Positions 1 through 11,667 of a DNA stretch of 64,000 bases are shown piece by piece (position 1 is the stretch's first letter; each line of letters begins with the position of its first letter). The stretch covers positions 372,001 through 436,000 of the forward strand of contig NZ_JACVAE010000004.1 of assembly GCF_014851675.1 (NCBI RefSeq). Direction: 5' to 3'. The stretch is from Rhizobium sp. ARZ01 (lineage in GTDB: Bacteria > Pseudomonadota > Alphaproteobacteria > Rhizobiales > Rhizobiaceae). The notes below the pieces were generated by a model that was given only the letters and a program-made list of their open reading frames with translations, was not told the DNA's origin and ran no database searches. Position numbers and translations under genes: made by a program.

Positions 1-123
1 CGCGCGTTCCAATTCTCCTAGCAGTTCGTCCGCCACTTCGAAGTTGCGGTCGAGTGCTGCCTGAGCCAGATCGTTGAGGCGCGCATAGTCGGCCTCCCGG
101 ACATAGATCGACGGCTTGCTCAT
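1..123 (-). CDS. Rnk-like nucleoside diphosphate kinase regulator, N-terminal fragment
   Basis: Only the first 41 codons are inside the window; the gene runs off the left edge. The readable N-terminus is MSKPSIYVREADYARLNDLA, followed by an acidic helix. This resembles the short N-terminal coiled region of Rnk/GreA-fold regulators, which in many proteobacteria carry a small helical hairpin before a C-terminal GreA-like domain. Start: ATG at 123-121 on the minus strand, with an AG-rich stretch (aggagttttc) just upstream acting as ribosome binding site. It is divergent from gdhA across a 390 bp gap. The assignment rests on a short fragment and the diagnostic C-terminal domain is not visible, so it is tentative. 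Confidence 0.5.
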   Translation of the reverse strand, partial: MSKPSIYVREADYARLNDLAQAALDRNFEVADELLGELERA

Positions 124-1866
<1,743 letters not shown>

Positions 1867-1946
1867 CGCGAGCCGGTAAAGCCATCGAGATCCCTGGCAT
1901 TGCCCGAAGGGCAGACCTGATCGGTTCGATGCTGGGGCACGGCAAA

Positions 1947-1973
1947 GAAGGCGGGATCACAGCCCCCGCTTTC
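1947..1973 (+). terminator. Stem-loop between convergent gdhA and secretion operon
   Basis: GAAGGCGGG (1947-1955) pairs with CCCGCTTTC (1965-1973) through one G-U wobble, with a nine-base loop, 80 bp after the gdhA stop. No long T-tract follows, so it may be a weak or Rho-assisted terminator serving the convergent junction. Confidence 0.45.
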
Positions 1974-2021
1974 TCGGAACGTTCCTCCGTTCGACCAGAT
2001 ATCCGGTCACACTCGAAAAAG

Positions 2022-3362
2022 TCAGCGCTCGGTGAAGGCTCTGGACATGCTGTCGGTGATCGGCTTCACCAGATAGCTGAAGAAGGTCCTTTGCGCGGTC
2101 TGGATCATTACCTCCGCCGGCATCCCTGGGGTTGGATGAAACCCCTTAACCTTTGCCAATTCACTTGCTGGAATGTCTATACGTGCCAGATAGACGTCAT
2201 GAGCCGGCATGCCGGGCTTGCTGTCTTCGAGCGCATCGGCCGAAATGTAGAACAATTCACCATGCAGGACCGGAGTCGTCCTCTGGTTGAGGGCGACGAG
2301 GCGGACGGTTGCCGTCTGTCCGACTGCGACGCTGTCGATACTGTTGCGTGGGATCTGGGCTTCGATAATTAGCGGCACGCCTTTCGGCAATATTTCCAGG
2401 ATCCCTTTGCCGCTTTCAATGACGCCACCCGGCGTGTGATAGAACGTGCGGATCACCGTGCCGGTGACCGGGGCAATGATTGTAACGCGCCGGAGAATGT
2501 TTTCGGCCTGTCGGGCCTGCTCTCGCACGGTGTCGAGCTCGCCCTGGATAGCCTGCAGTTTGTCGAGCGCATCTTCCCGATAGGTGACCTCGGCCCGGCT
2601 GATTTCCTGCTGCCCCTTCACGATTTGTGCCTGTGTCTCGGCAACCTCCGCTTCCAGCCTGCCGATCTGCCCTTGGGCATCGGCCATCGCCCTTTCGATG
2701 GCTTTCATTTCGGTCAGCCGCAGCAATCCCATGTTCACCAGCTTCTTCTTGTTCTGGTGCTCTTCCCTCAGCAGCGACAATTGCTCGGTGATTGCGTTGC
2801 GCTGCTTGGTGTAGCCGATGCTTCGGAATTCCAGAGCCTTGATGTTCTGGCGAAGCAGCGACAGTTCGTTGGATTGCTTCATACGCTGGGCTTTGAAATT
2901 GAGCTGCTGGTTCACGACGATCGACCAGACTTCCGAATCGCTGCGATACTTGTCGAGCAGATCGGAAACTTCCATCTGTTCGTCATTTTCGAACTGTGAC
3001 GTCAATCGTGCGACGGAAGCCTCCAGTCTGATGCGACGCAGGAACAACTCCCGCTCCTTGGCAAGGGCCGCCGTCTCGTCGAGCTTGATCAGCGGCTGGC
3101 CTTCCACCACCTCGTCACCCTCGTTGACCAGCAGTTCCTTGATGATGCCGCCTTCGTAGTGCTGCACGACCTTGTTGCGCCCTGTCGCGACAAAACTGCC
3201 TTGTGCGATGACGGCAGCGGCTAGCGGGGCGGTGAAGGCCCAGACTCCGAAGCCGCCGAAGGTCACGCACAACAGGATCATTCCGAATATCAACTGCTTG
3301 CGGATTGAGCGCGGGACTTCGGAATACCACTCGATGTCGTGGACCTTGGCTATGTCGGACAT
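2022..3362 (-). CDS. Type I secretion membrane fusion protein (HlyD family)
   Basis: 446 residues, the usual size for HlyD/PrtE/PrsE periplasmic adaptors, which link an inner-membrane ABC exporter to an outer-membrane TolC-type channel. A short cytoplasmic N-terminus is followed by one membrane helix (about residues 24-45). The first lipoyl half reads VVQHYEGGIIKELLVNEGDEV at about residues 65-85, and a long coiled coil spans about residues 95-270. The second lipoyl half contains IIAPVTGTVIRTF, and a beta-barrel domain with a conserved C-terminus (PGMPAEVMIQT) closes the protein. The start follows the upstream exporter gene by 12 bp, so the two are co-transcribed. No TolC homologue is in the window, so the outer-membrane partner must lie elsewhere. 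Confidence 0.9.
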   Translation of the reverse strand: MSDIAKVHDIEWYSEVPRSIRKQLIFGMILLCVTFGGFGVWAFTAPLAAAVIAQGSFVATGRNKVVQHYEGGIIKELLVNEGDEVVEGQPLIKLDETAALAKERELFLRRIRLEASVARLTSQFENDEQMEVSDLLDKYRSDSEVWSIVVNQQLNFKAQRMKQSNELSLLRQNIKALEFRSIGYTKQRNAITEQLSLLREEHQNKKKLVNMGLLRLTEMKAIERAMADAQGQIGRLEAEVAETQAQIVKGQQEISRAEVTYREDALDKLQAIQGELDTVREQARQAENILRRVTIIAPVTGTVIRTFYHTPGGVIESGKGILEILPKGVPLIIEAQIPRNSIDSVAVGQTATVRLVALNQRTTPVLHGELFYISADALEDSKPGMPAHDVYLARIDIPASELAKVKGFHPTPGMPAEVMIQTAQRTFFSYLVKPITDSMSRAFTER

Positions 3363-3374
3363 GCTCGGATGCTC

Positions 3375-6146
3375 CTACTGCAAGAGATGGCCGAACGAGC
3401 TGGTGTCGACGTTTATACCGCGTGCTTCCAGCGCTTTCAGCACATCCTGACGCATGCCGAACAGCGCGACGGTACCGTTGACCAGCAGCAGCACCTTGTC
3501 GACGCTGTTCAGAAGAGATGGACGCTGCGTGATCGTGATCATCGTGATCTTGTGTTCCTTCGCATGCTGCAGCGCACGCATGAGGGCGGCATCGCCGGCA
3601 CTGTCGAGGTTCGAGTTGGGCTCGTCGAGAACGATCATGTGGGGGTCGCCGAAGAACGCACGGGCCAGCGCGATGCGCTGCTTTTGACCTCCGGAAAGTG
3701 GCGCACCATCTGCTGCGACCATCGTCTCGTAGCCGTGTGGCAGCGTTGCGATCATCTCGTGCACGTCGGCCAGCATCGCAGCCTTATAGATCTGCTCGTC
3801 GGTGGCGTCCTCGCGCATCCGGGCGATATTTGCCTTGATCGTTCCCGGAAACAGCTGCACGTCCTGTGGCAGATAGCCGATATTCTCGCCGAACTGCCGC
3901 TGATCCCAGTTTCTCAGATCCATGAGATCGAGGCGAACGTTTCCAGACGTAGGAAGGATCGAGCCAACCAGCATCTTGCCGAGTGTGGTCTTTCCCGCCC
4001 CGGAATTGCCGATGACCGCCAATGAATCGCCCGGTTGCAGCGCAAACGAGATACCGTTGAGCACGACGCGCTTGGTTCCGCCGGGTACATAGAGCAACCG
4101 CTCGACATCGAGCCGGCCCTCCGGCCGCGGCAGGTTCAAACGTTCGAAATTCAGCGGCGAGGCTTTGAGCAGGGCGGATATGCGGCCATAGGCTGCACGG
4201 GACTGGCTGTATTGGTGCCAGCCTTCGATGGCCCCTTCGATCGGCGCCAGTCCTCGCCCCGCGATGATCGAGGCAGCAATCACCATACCGCCCGTCATTT
4301 CACCCTGGATGGCTAAGTGCGCGCCCCAACCCAGCATCGCGACCTGAGCCAATAGCCGAACGCCCTTTGATGCCGCCGCGATCGCAATATTACGGTCTTG
4401 CGCAAGGACCTGAGCCTTCAGCGAGGCAGCCGTGTCGCGGCCCCAGATCTGTACCGCCTCCGGTATCATCGCCAAAGCATTGATGATCTGCGAATTGCGG
4501 GACATGGATTCGAGATGAAGGTTGGCCTTCACCTGCGCTGTGTTCGCTTCCGCGAATTGAGCCGCAGTCAACTTTTGATTGATGAGCGTGAAGGCCAGGA
4601 GCAGCAGGGCCGTTGCGATCACGATCGCGCCGAGATGCGGATGAATCAGGAAGACAGCGAGGACGAAGAGGGGGGCGAGCGGTGCATCCAGAAACGACAG
4701 CAGGGTCCTGGAGACGAGGAACGAGCGAACCTGCTGCAAGTCGCCCAGCGTCTGGTACTCCCGACCATTCGAGTTAAGCGAGGCACGTGCCGCTGCACTG
4801 AGAATGGGTGCACCCAGTTGGGCAGCAACCTCGACAGCCGTGCGCATCAGGATGAAGCGGCGAATGGCGTCAAATATCGACTGCAGGACAATCGCGCCGA
4901 CGATGACCAGCGTCAGCATGATCAGGGTATCCATCGAGCGACTGGTTAGTACGCGATCCGAAATCTGGAAGAGGTAGATCGGAATTGCCAACACCAGCAC
5001 GTTGCTGGCGAGCGTGAAGATCATGACGACGATCAGGTTGCGCCGCACCGCATCGAGACCGGCCTTGAGGCTCGCGGAAAAATCGACAGGGCCGAGGCGC
5101 TTGTGAAACGTCCCTCCACCCGTCCCCGATCCTTTCCCGCCGCCGCTGGAGAACGGTTTGTTGCTGGACCGCTCGTCGGCCTTGACCGGGCCTGTGTCGC
5201 CCTCGATCGTGATCATGCCTTCCGAGCTCTTGGCCACTGTCGGTTCTGGTTGCGCCGGCTCCGGGCTGACCTTTCCGGACGGCTGTGCCCGATCGTTGGC
5301 GGGGGAGGGCTGTTCTGTGAGAACCTGGCGAGACACGTCCGACGGAACGGACGATGTACCTTGAGTACCAAGGTCCGATTTGCTTGTTGCGTGAGTCTTG
5401 ATCGCAAATGTCGTGCCCTTGAATGGTATGACGCGCTCCGCTGGCTTGACTGGATTGGCGTCGCTTCTCGCCTGTTCCTGCCCATTGCTGACGGAGGGCC
5501 GGTGCGAACTCTTCTCCGTCTCCTTGGAGCGCACTGCGGGGGCCTCCGCGGGAGATTGCTTGGTCGACTGTGGGGTCGGAGCACTGTTCCCGGAGGGCGA
5601 GTTCGCCGGTGTCAGTGGGATCACCGATTCGGATGCGGTCGGGTGCGGCAAGGGAACTACGGGCAACGAAACCTGTTCGGCGGGACGGCCCACTTGGGTC
5701 AGAGGCTGGGAACGCGTGTCCGCGGATGGTTTGCCGTCGCCTTGGCGCAAACCGGATGGGGTGGGCTCGAAGCTTCGGTGGGCGCTGCTCCAGAAGGGGA
5801 TATACGCAGAGCATATTTCGGTCTCGTCCAAAAGGCCGCCGCCCTTATGACTTCCACGCTCTTTGTCGCTGACAGGCGGTGCAACGTCGCTTCCTTGGCC
5901 GGATATCGCGCGTATGCCACCAACGCGCTGCCCAATCGGCTTGGTGGCGTCAACGGCAGTGTGCGATGGCTCCTGTTCGCCGACCGGTAGCGGTGTCGGA
6001 CTGGGAGATGTATCGCGAGTTGGCTGTGCGGGCTCTACCCTCTCCACATCGACCTCAGCCGCGGCATTCCGGCATTGCTGTACAGCCTCCTCGAACCGGA
6101 CATAGGCGTCGGTCGACTCGGCAACCCCCTTTCGGTTGTTTGACAT
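3375..6146 (-). CDS. Type I secretion ABC exporter with long disordered N-terminal extension
   Basis: 923 residues. Residues from about 350 onward match PrtD/PrsD-type exporters (normally 570-580 residues): a fused membrane domain starting near SASLKAGLDAVRRNLIVVM, then an ATPase domain with Walker A NSGAGKTTLGK (about residue 715), signature LSGGQKQRIALARA (about 818) and Walker B MIVLDEPNSNLD (about 837). The first 350 residues are unusual: Pro/Ser/Thr/Gly/Gln-rich, without hydrophobic segments, ending in a Gly run (SSGGGKGSGTGGG). Peptidase C39 and CLD signatures are not seen there. This segment may be a cytoplasmic substrate-docking or regulatory tail. The start follows the upstream gene's stop by 10 bp, with a GGGGG ribosome binding site. 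Neighbours suggest the two upstream proteins are its cargo. Confidence 0.88.
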   Translation of the reverse strand: MSNNRKGVAESTDAYVRFEEAVQQCRNAAAEVDVERVEPAQPTRDTSPSPTPLPVGEQEPSHTAVDATKPIGQRVGGIRAISGQGSDVAPPVSDKERGSHKGGGLLDETEICSAYIPFWSSAHRSFEPTPSGLRQGDGKPSADTRSQPLTQVGRPAEQVSLPVVPLPHPTASESVIPLTPANSPSGNSAPTPQSTKQSPAEAPAVRSKETEKSSHRPSVSNGQEQARSDANPVKPAERVIPFKGTTFAIKTHATSKSDLGTQGTSSVPSDVSRQVLTEQPSPANDRAQPSGKVSPEPAQPEPTVAKSSEGMITIEGDTGPVKADERSSNKPFSSGGGKGSGTGGGTFHKRLGPVDFSASLKAGLDAVRRNLIVVMIFTLASNVLVLAIPIYLFQISDRVLTSRSMDTLIMLTLVIVGAIVLQSIFDAIRRFILMRTAVEVAAQLGAPILSAAARASLNSNGREYQTLGDLQQVRSFLVSRTLLSFLDAPLAPLFVLAVFLIHPHLGAIVIATALLLLAFTLINQKLTAAQFAEANTAQVKANLHLESMSRNSQIINALAMIPEAVQIWGRDTAASLKAQVLAQDRNIAIAAASKGVRLLAQVAMLGWGAHLAIQGEMTGGMVIAASIIAGRGLAPIEGAIEGWHQYSQSRAAYGRISALLKASPLNFERLNLPRPEGRLDVERLLYVPGGTKRVVLNGISFALQPGDSLAVIGNSGAGKTTLGKMLVGSILPTSGNVRLDLMDLRNWDQRQFGENIGYLPQDVQLFPGTIKANIARMREDATDEQIYKAAMLADVHEMIATLPHGYETMVAADGAPLSGGQKQRIALARAFFGDPHMIVLDEPNSNLDSAGDAALMRALQHAKEHKITMITITQRPSLLNSVDKVLLLVNGTVALFGMRQDVLKALEARGINVDTSSFGHLLQ

Positions 6147-6156
6147 CGTATCCCCC

Positions 6157-8175
6157 TCAATGTCCGAGTAGGTGTTGCAGCCCGTCGTCCGTCTGCCCTT
6201 CGTGGGCGGAAGGAAGGTAAACGCCCGGTGCCGCTTCGTGGGTGGACTCCAGCATCGAATCGTCGAGAAAAAGCACCGCCTCGCTCACGAGCGCATTGGG
6301 ATCCGGGCTGCCAAAGTCGGGCTTGTTCGAGATCAGTTCCGCCTGGATGAGTGTCTCCTGGGAGTATTTTTCGCCACCCACATAGGTCTTGCCAAGAGAA
6401 TCCAGGTCAAGGATTGCGGCGTGGTTCACCAGTGTGTTTCCGCCGGTCGAGACGGACCAGTCGGCGTCGAGATGTGGCTTTAGTTGATCCATCGCCAACG
6501 CTATCTGGTCGCTGTCGCCAAGAACACTCGTCTGCTTGATGTACTGCAGATTGAGCAGGTCGCCCTTGATATAAAGAACGCGCAATCCCTCAAGCCCGGT
6601 GAACGCGTCGTCCGTCAAAACGCCTTTGGAGATGCTGTTTCCGCCGTTTTCCAACCCTTTCGCAGTGGCCAGATAGTTTGCCGGCAAGGCTTCGAAGCCG
6701 TCCGAGTCGCCGATGTTGCCGATATAGGCCTCGTTCCACAGCAGGTTCCCACCGCTTGAAGCCGTGCCCGTGCCGGTCGTCTGAAAACCCGGAAGAGCGC
6801 CCACGACATCGTTGTCGCACAGCACGTTGATCTGTTGGATGAGGTTGGCGTCGTAAACGGAGCCGCCGACAATGATCAGATCGTAGGAAAAGCCAAGTTC
6901 GAGAATGTTTGTCTGGTTGACGCCCAGATTTCCGCCGCTAATCACGCTTGTCGTGACGCCGGACGACGACAGAATGCCGATATCGTTGTCACTCTTGAAG
7001 ATGAACTGTTCGAGCCAGTTCACCATCAACAGGTCGCCGTCGATCTTTGTAACCGACCAGTACTTCGGGAAGCCGCCGACATCGGCATCGGAACTGTCGT
7101 CATCGGTCGAACTGTCGATGCGCTCGAACTCGGCAATGTTGAATACCTGGTCGACCGTGCCGTTGGTGGACCAGCTTCCGATGTCGGCGGTGATCTTGTC
7201 GACATTCCACAGAGCATTGACCTGGACAATGGCGTTGACTTCGACGTAGTCGCCAACCACGGCAGTCACCGTTGCCCCGGCCCAGAGGTTTTTCAGGATG
7301 GCCTCGTTGACCAGTGTATTGTCGCCGGCCGTAAGGGTGACCGAAGCCTTGACCTCGTACGTGCCGTCTTTGCCGATGGTCACATTGGCCGTCCAGGTGT
7401 CGCCGTCCTCGTCCTCGTCTTTGTCTTTGTCGTCCTCGAATTCGTAGTAGTCCTTCAGTTTGGGCGCCTCGTCGACGAGCTCGCCATTGACATAGATGCC
7501 TTCGATTGTGTCCGCCTGTTTTGCGAAGATTTCGAACGGGCCATCCTGATCGGCGACGAAGTCCTTCAGTTGTGTCCCCGCCTGCTTGATCGTCTCAATG
7601 ATTTCCGCGCTCGATCCTGGCCGCTCCAGATCTCCGATCGGTGACTGGGAATAGGCATAACCTGCGGCATCAAGCAGTTCTTCGATGCTCACTGGATTGG
7701 GCGAAAAGACAAGGCCATGTCCGCCGACGCTGAAATAGTCGTTGTCGGACAGCAGGATCGTCTGGTTGATGTAGGTAACCACCGAACCGGGGGGGATGGG
7801 TTCAGGCGGTAGGACCGTGCGGGCAGGTGCGACGGCAGAGAACCCGTCCGGCGTGTGCCAAGGGGGCTGCGGGAAGCCGGATGGTTCGAGATCGAAAGGG
7901 GTAAAAGGCAACTGCGGCAGCGGCAATTTCCACGGAGGCACGTAGATGAGATCGGGTCCGGGCGACATGTACTTGACGCCGGGGTCGTAGCCGAGAAAGT
8001 CATAAGGCGCGGCAAACGGCAACTTGTCCAAATCGGGCGCCGGCAAATCCGGATTGACTGGCTTCCGAGCTAGGAAGTCGTCGTAGGCATCCCTTTGAAT
8101 TGCTCGTTCGGCATTGAGCTGAAACATGCCGATGAAATGGGCGATCTCTTCGGTGATCTTGTCCATTGCCGTCAT
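6157..8175 (-). CDS. Repeat protein, likely type I secretion substrate
   Basis: 672 residues from ATG 8175, which has GAGGG nine bases upstream; an in-frame ATG at 8226 lacks such a site. Residues 1-150 begin with a helical segment (KITEEIAHFIGMFQLNAERA) and become proline-rich. From about residue 280 to the end there are degenerate repeats: AGDNTLVNEAIL, GGNLGVNQTNIL, GGNLLWNEAYI, GGNSISKGVL and GGNTLVNHAAIL. They alternate with segments such as LIQQINVLCDNDVVG and LNLQYIKQTSVLGDSD. This alternating GGN/DND pattern suggests a solenoid or beta-roll. There is no Sec signal peptide and no canonical RTX nonapeptide, yet the gene lies in one operon with an ABC exporter and adaptor. Secretion is inferred from that context. 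I do not recognise a named family. Confidence 0.7.
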   Translation of the reverse strand: MTAMDKITEEIAHFIGMFQLNAERAIQRDAYDDFLARKPVNPDLPAPDLDKLPFAAPYDFLGYDPGVKYMSPGPDLIYVPPWKLPLPQLPFTPFDLEPSGFPQPPWHTPDGFSAVAPARTVLPPEPIPPGSVVTYINQTILLSDNDYFSVGGHGLVFSPNPVSIEELLDAAGYAYSQSPIGDLERPGSSAEIIETIKQAGTQLKDFVADQDGPFEIFAKQADTIEGIYVNGELVDEAPKLKDYYEFEDDKDKDEDEDGDTWTANVTIGKDGTYEVKASVTLTAGDNTLVNEAILKNLWAGATVTAVVGDYVEVNAIVQVNALWNVDKITADIGSWSTNGTVDQVFNIAEFERIDSSTDDDSSDADVGGFPKYWSVTKIDGDLLMVNWLEQFIFKSDNDIGILSSSGVTTSVISGGNLGVNQTNILELGFSYDLIIVGGSVYDANLIQQINVLCDNDVVGALPGFQTTGTGTASSGGNLLWNEAYIGNIGDSDGFEALPANYLATAKGLENGGNSISKGVLTDDAFTGLEGLRVLYIKGDLLNLQYIKQTSVLGDSDQIALAMDQLKPHLDADWSVSTGGNTLVNHAAILDLDSLGKTYVGGEKYSQETLIQAELISNKPDFGSPDPNALVSEAVLFLDDSMLESTHEAAPGVYLPSAHEGQTDDGLQHLLGH

Positions 8176-8231
8176 GACACGCAACCCTCTTTCGACGCTG
8201 GCCACTGGGTGAGCGCTGCACTGCAACGTTC

Positions 8232-8267
8232 AAACAAAAGTGGCTTCGCCAGGACGGCGAAGCCACT
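8232..8267 (-). terminator. Strong stem-loop with T-rich tail inside the secretion operon
   Basis: AGTGGCTTCGCC (8239-8250) and GGCGAAGCCACT (8256-8267) form a perfect 12 bp stem with a five-base loop. On the minus strand the stem is followed by TTTGTTTG, and it begins nine bases after the stop of the Gly-rich gene. It fits an intrinsic terminator or attenuator. Since the downstream genes have no obvious own promoter in this 100 bp gap, partial read-through could make the first protein much more abundant than the exporter. Confidence 0.8.
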
Positions 8268-8275
8268 GCATTGCG

Positions 8276-10096
<1,821 letters not shown>

Positions 10097-10738
10097 AGCG
10101 CTTTCCTCTGTCATGGAGCCACAACAGCTTGGCCGCCATTCATCTTCTTGGGGCCATCACCGTGCGGCAGTTGAACATGAGTCATGCTGCTGGTCGTGCC
10201 CGGGCGCCGTATCGCGGCCGCGCACCACCTTGCGGAGGTTTATGATGTCAAATCCTCCCTACTGGACCGGGTCGGAACGGAGTGGGCTTGGCGGGTTCAT
10301 TTGGTCGTAACCGGGCTCATCCGCCTCGCTTCACATTCCGTGTCTTGACCCGAGCCAGGGCGATAGTCTGTCGCGAGGTTCAGTGCGTTATTAGCTGACT
10401 ATTCGAATTAGAACGTACGACTAGTATGCGCGTAGAGGGTACTCGGTTGAGCCTCTGTACTGCTGTTGACCGAGCACGGGTTATCAGAAATTCTCGTAGT
10501 GTTGAGGATGCAGGTAGGGATGGCATGGCCCCTCCTACCCCCATGAGTTGAGCCGTCTCAACCTAAGGCTACAGGTTGCGACGAAAAATTCGAAGCGCTG
10601 GTAGGCTGCTTGGGCCAGCACTCTCCCTTTGACGCTCTTGATGGATGGAGCTCTATGGAGGTGGCGGGTGTGAATATTAAGAATAGCCGTACGAAGTAGC
10701 TTAGGAATATGCTTTCTGAAGGTTCTGGAGGTGAAGGA
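10097..10738. other. 642 bp intergenic region upstream of the Gly-rich gene and the HEPN-like gene
   Basis: No supported gene. It must hold the promoter of the minus-strand secretion operon and that of the plus-strand small gene. Positions 10548-10561 carry TTGAGCCGTCTCAA, an exact TTGA-N6-TCAA dyad (listed separately). A second inverted repeat, GGTAGG (10513-10518) with CCTACC (10534-10539), lies just upstream of it. Confidence 0.5.
10548..10561. promoter_or_regulatory. FNR/FixK/NnrR-type dyad upstream of small HEPN-like gene
   Basis: TTGAGCCGTCTCAA has the TTGA-N6-TCAA core recognised by Crp/Fnr-family regulators in rhizobia. It is about 180 bp upstream of the ATG at 10739. The core is matched exactly, but the flanks (G/C rather than T/A) are atypical, so this is a weak candidate. 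The same core recurs upstream of nosR. Confidence 0.35.
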
Positions 10739-11221
10739 ATGCAGAAATTTCAGGAAATACTTCTCCTGGTGGGGCAGCTTAACTATACATGGACCAATAC
10801 GGAAAGCCTGCTAATCCACATGATTGCCGGCCTTGCCAGGACAGACAAGGAAGCAGCCATTGTCATTTTCCTGACCTTGAATACCACGCGGGCGCGCATC
10901 GATCTCGTCGAGCGGCTGGCGAAAATGCAGAAGACGCCAGCCGATTGCCGCAACGATGTGCTGGATGCGACGCGCCGGTTCTCGGAATTGGCGAAGCTGA
11001 GAAACAAGTACAATCACTGCATCTACTCCTTCGATCCGGACAGTGGCCAAGGATTGACGCAGTTGATGCGCATATTCGACAGCAAGGATGACGTTAAGTA
11101 CGGTAAGGTTGAAGCGCTCGACAACCTGGAGATGGCGCGCATCAAGGAGAGCATCCGTTCGCTCATCGACTTAAATCACAGGCTGTGGGATATAACCGAG
11201 AAGTATAGCTTCCCTAGGTAG
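10739..11221 (+). CDS. Small helical protein with HEPN-like R-x4-H motif
   Basis: 160 residues, all-helical in character, no signal peptide. Start: ATG 10739, preceded by GGAGGTG at ideal spacing; an earlier in-frame ATG at 10709 lacks a site. The central block AKLRNKYNHCIYSFD contains R-N-K-Y-N-H, matching the R-x4-H pattern of HEPN domains, which occur in RNases of toxin-antitoxin and defence systems but also in inactive binding proteins. I see no partner antitoxin or MNT nucleotidyltransferase gene beside it. The gene stands alone between the secretion locus and the nos operon. Function unknown; the HEPN reading is an inference from one motif and the helical pattern. Confidence 0.55.
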   Translation: MQKFQEILLLVGQLNYTWTNTESLLIHMIAGLARTDKEAAIVIFLTLNTTRARIDLVERLAKMQKTPADCRNDVLDATRRFSELAKLRNKYNHCIYSFDPDSGQGLTQLMRIFDSKDDVKYGKVEALDNLEMARIKESIRSLIDLNHRLWDITEKYSFPR

Positions 11222-11667
11222 AATGCGCAGGGTGGATGATTGATTGACCGCTCGTCTAGCCTGCAAGGCTTAGGACGGATATCACAGTGTCGATATGGGC
11301 CCACATCCGATAGTTTTGCATCGGGGGTGGTTGAGAAAGTCGACATTGCAGGGTTCGGATAGAGCCCCTTGAGCGGCTGCGGCTCGCTTTTTCGACGGGC
11401 ACCTGCGAGTGACGTCCCCATCTGCTGCGCGCCAGGTGCCCCCGATCTTCCACCGTATGATGACCCACGACATAAACGGAACTTCCGTCCCCCTCCGCTG
11501 CTCGCAGGTCGCGATCGAGTGCATTTGCGGATCTCTATCGGCCGAGACTTGATCTAGCTCAAGGACGCTCTGCGTGCTGTGGCTATGTTGCCTGCAACTC
11601 CCATGCTGAATGATTGCGGCGCGGCACGGGAACAATAGCATCCGGGCCGCATCGCATTGGAATGCAC
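11222..11667. other. nosR upstream region
   Basis: 446 bp without a supported gene. It contains the nos promoter region with a TTGA-N6-TCAA dyad at 11549-11562 (listed separately). Minus-strand open frames crossing it have no ribosome binding site and a composition unlike a real protein. Confidence 0.5.
11549..11562 (+). promoter_or_regulatory. FNR/NnrR-type operator upstream of nosR
   Basis: TTGATCTAGCTCAA matches TTGAT-N4-ATCAA except for one position of the right half and contains the exact TTGA-N6-TCAA core. It is 105 bp before the nosR ATG at 11668. In rhizobia, nos operons are switched on under low oxygen and nitrogen oxides by FixK, FnrN or NnrR acting on such dyads. The site fits that role; which regulator binds cannot be told from sequence. 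Confidence 0.7.
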
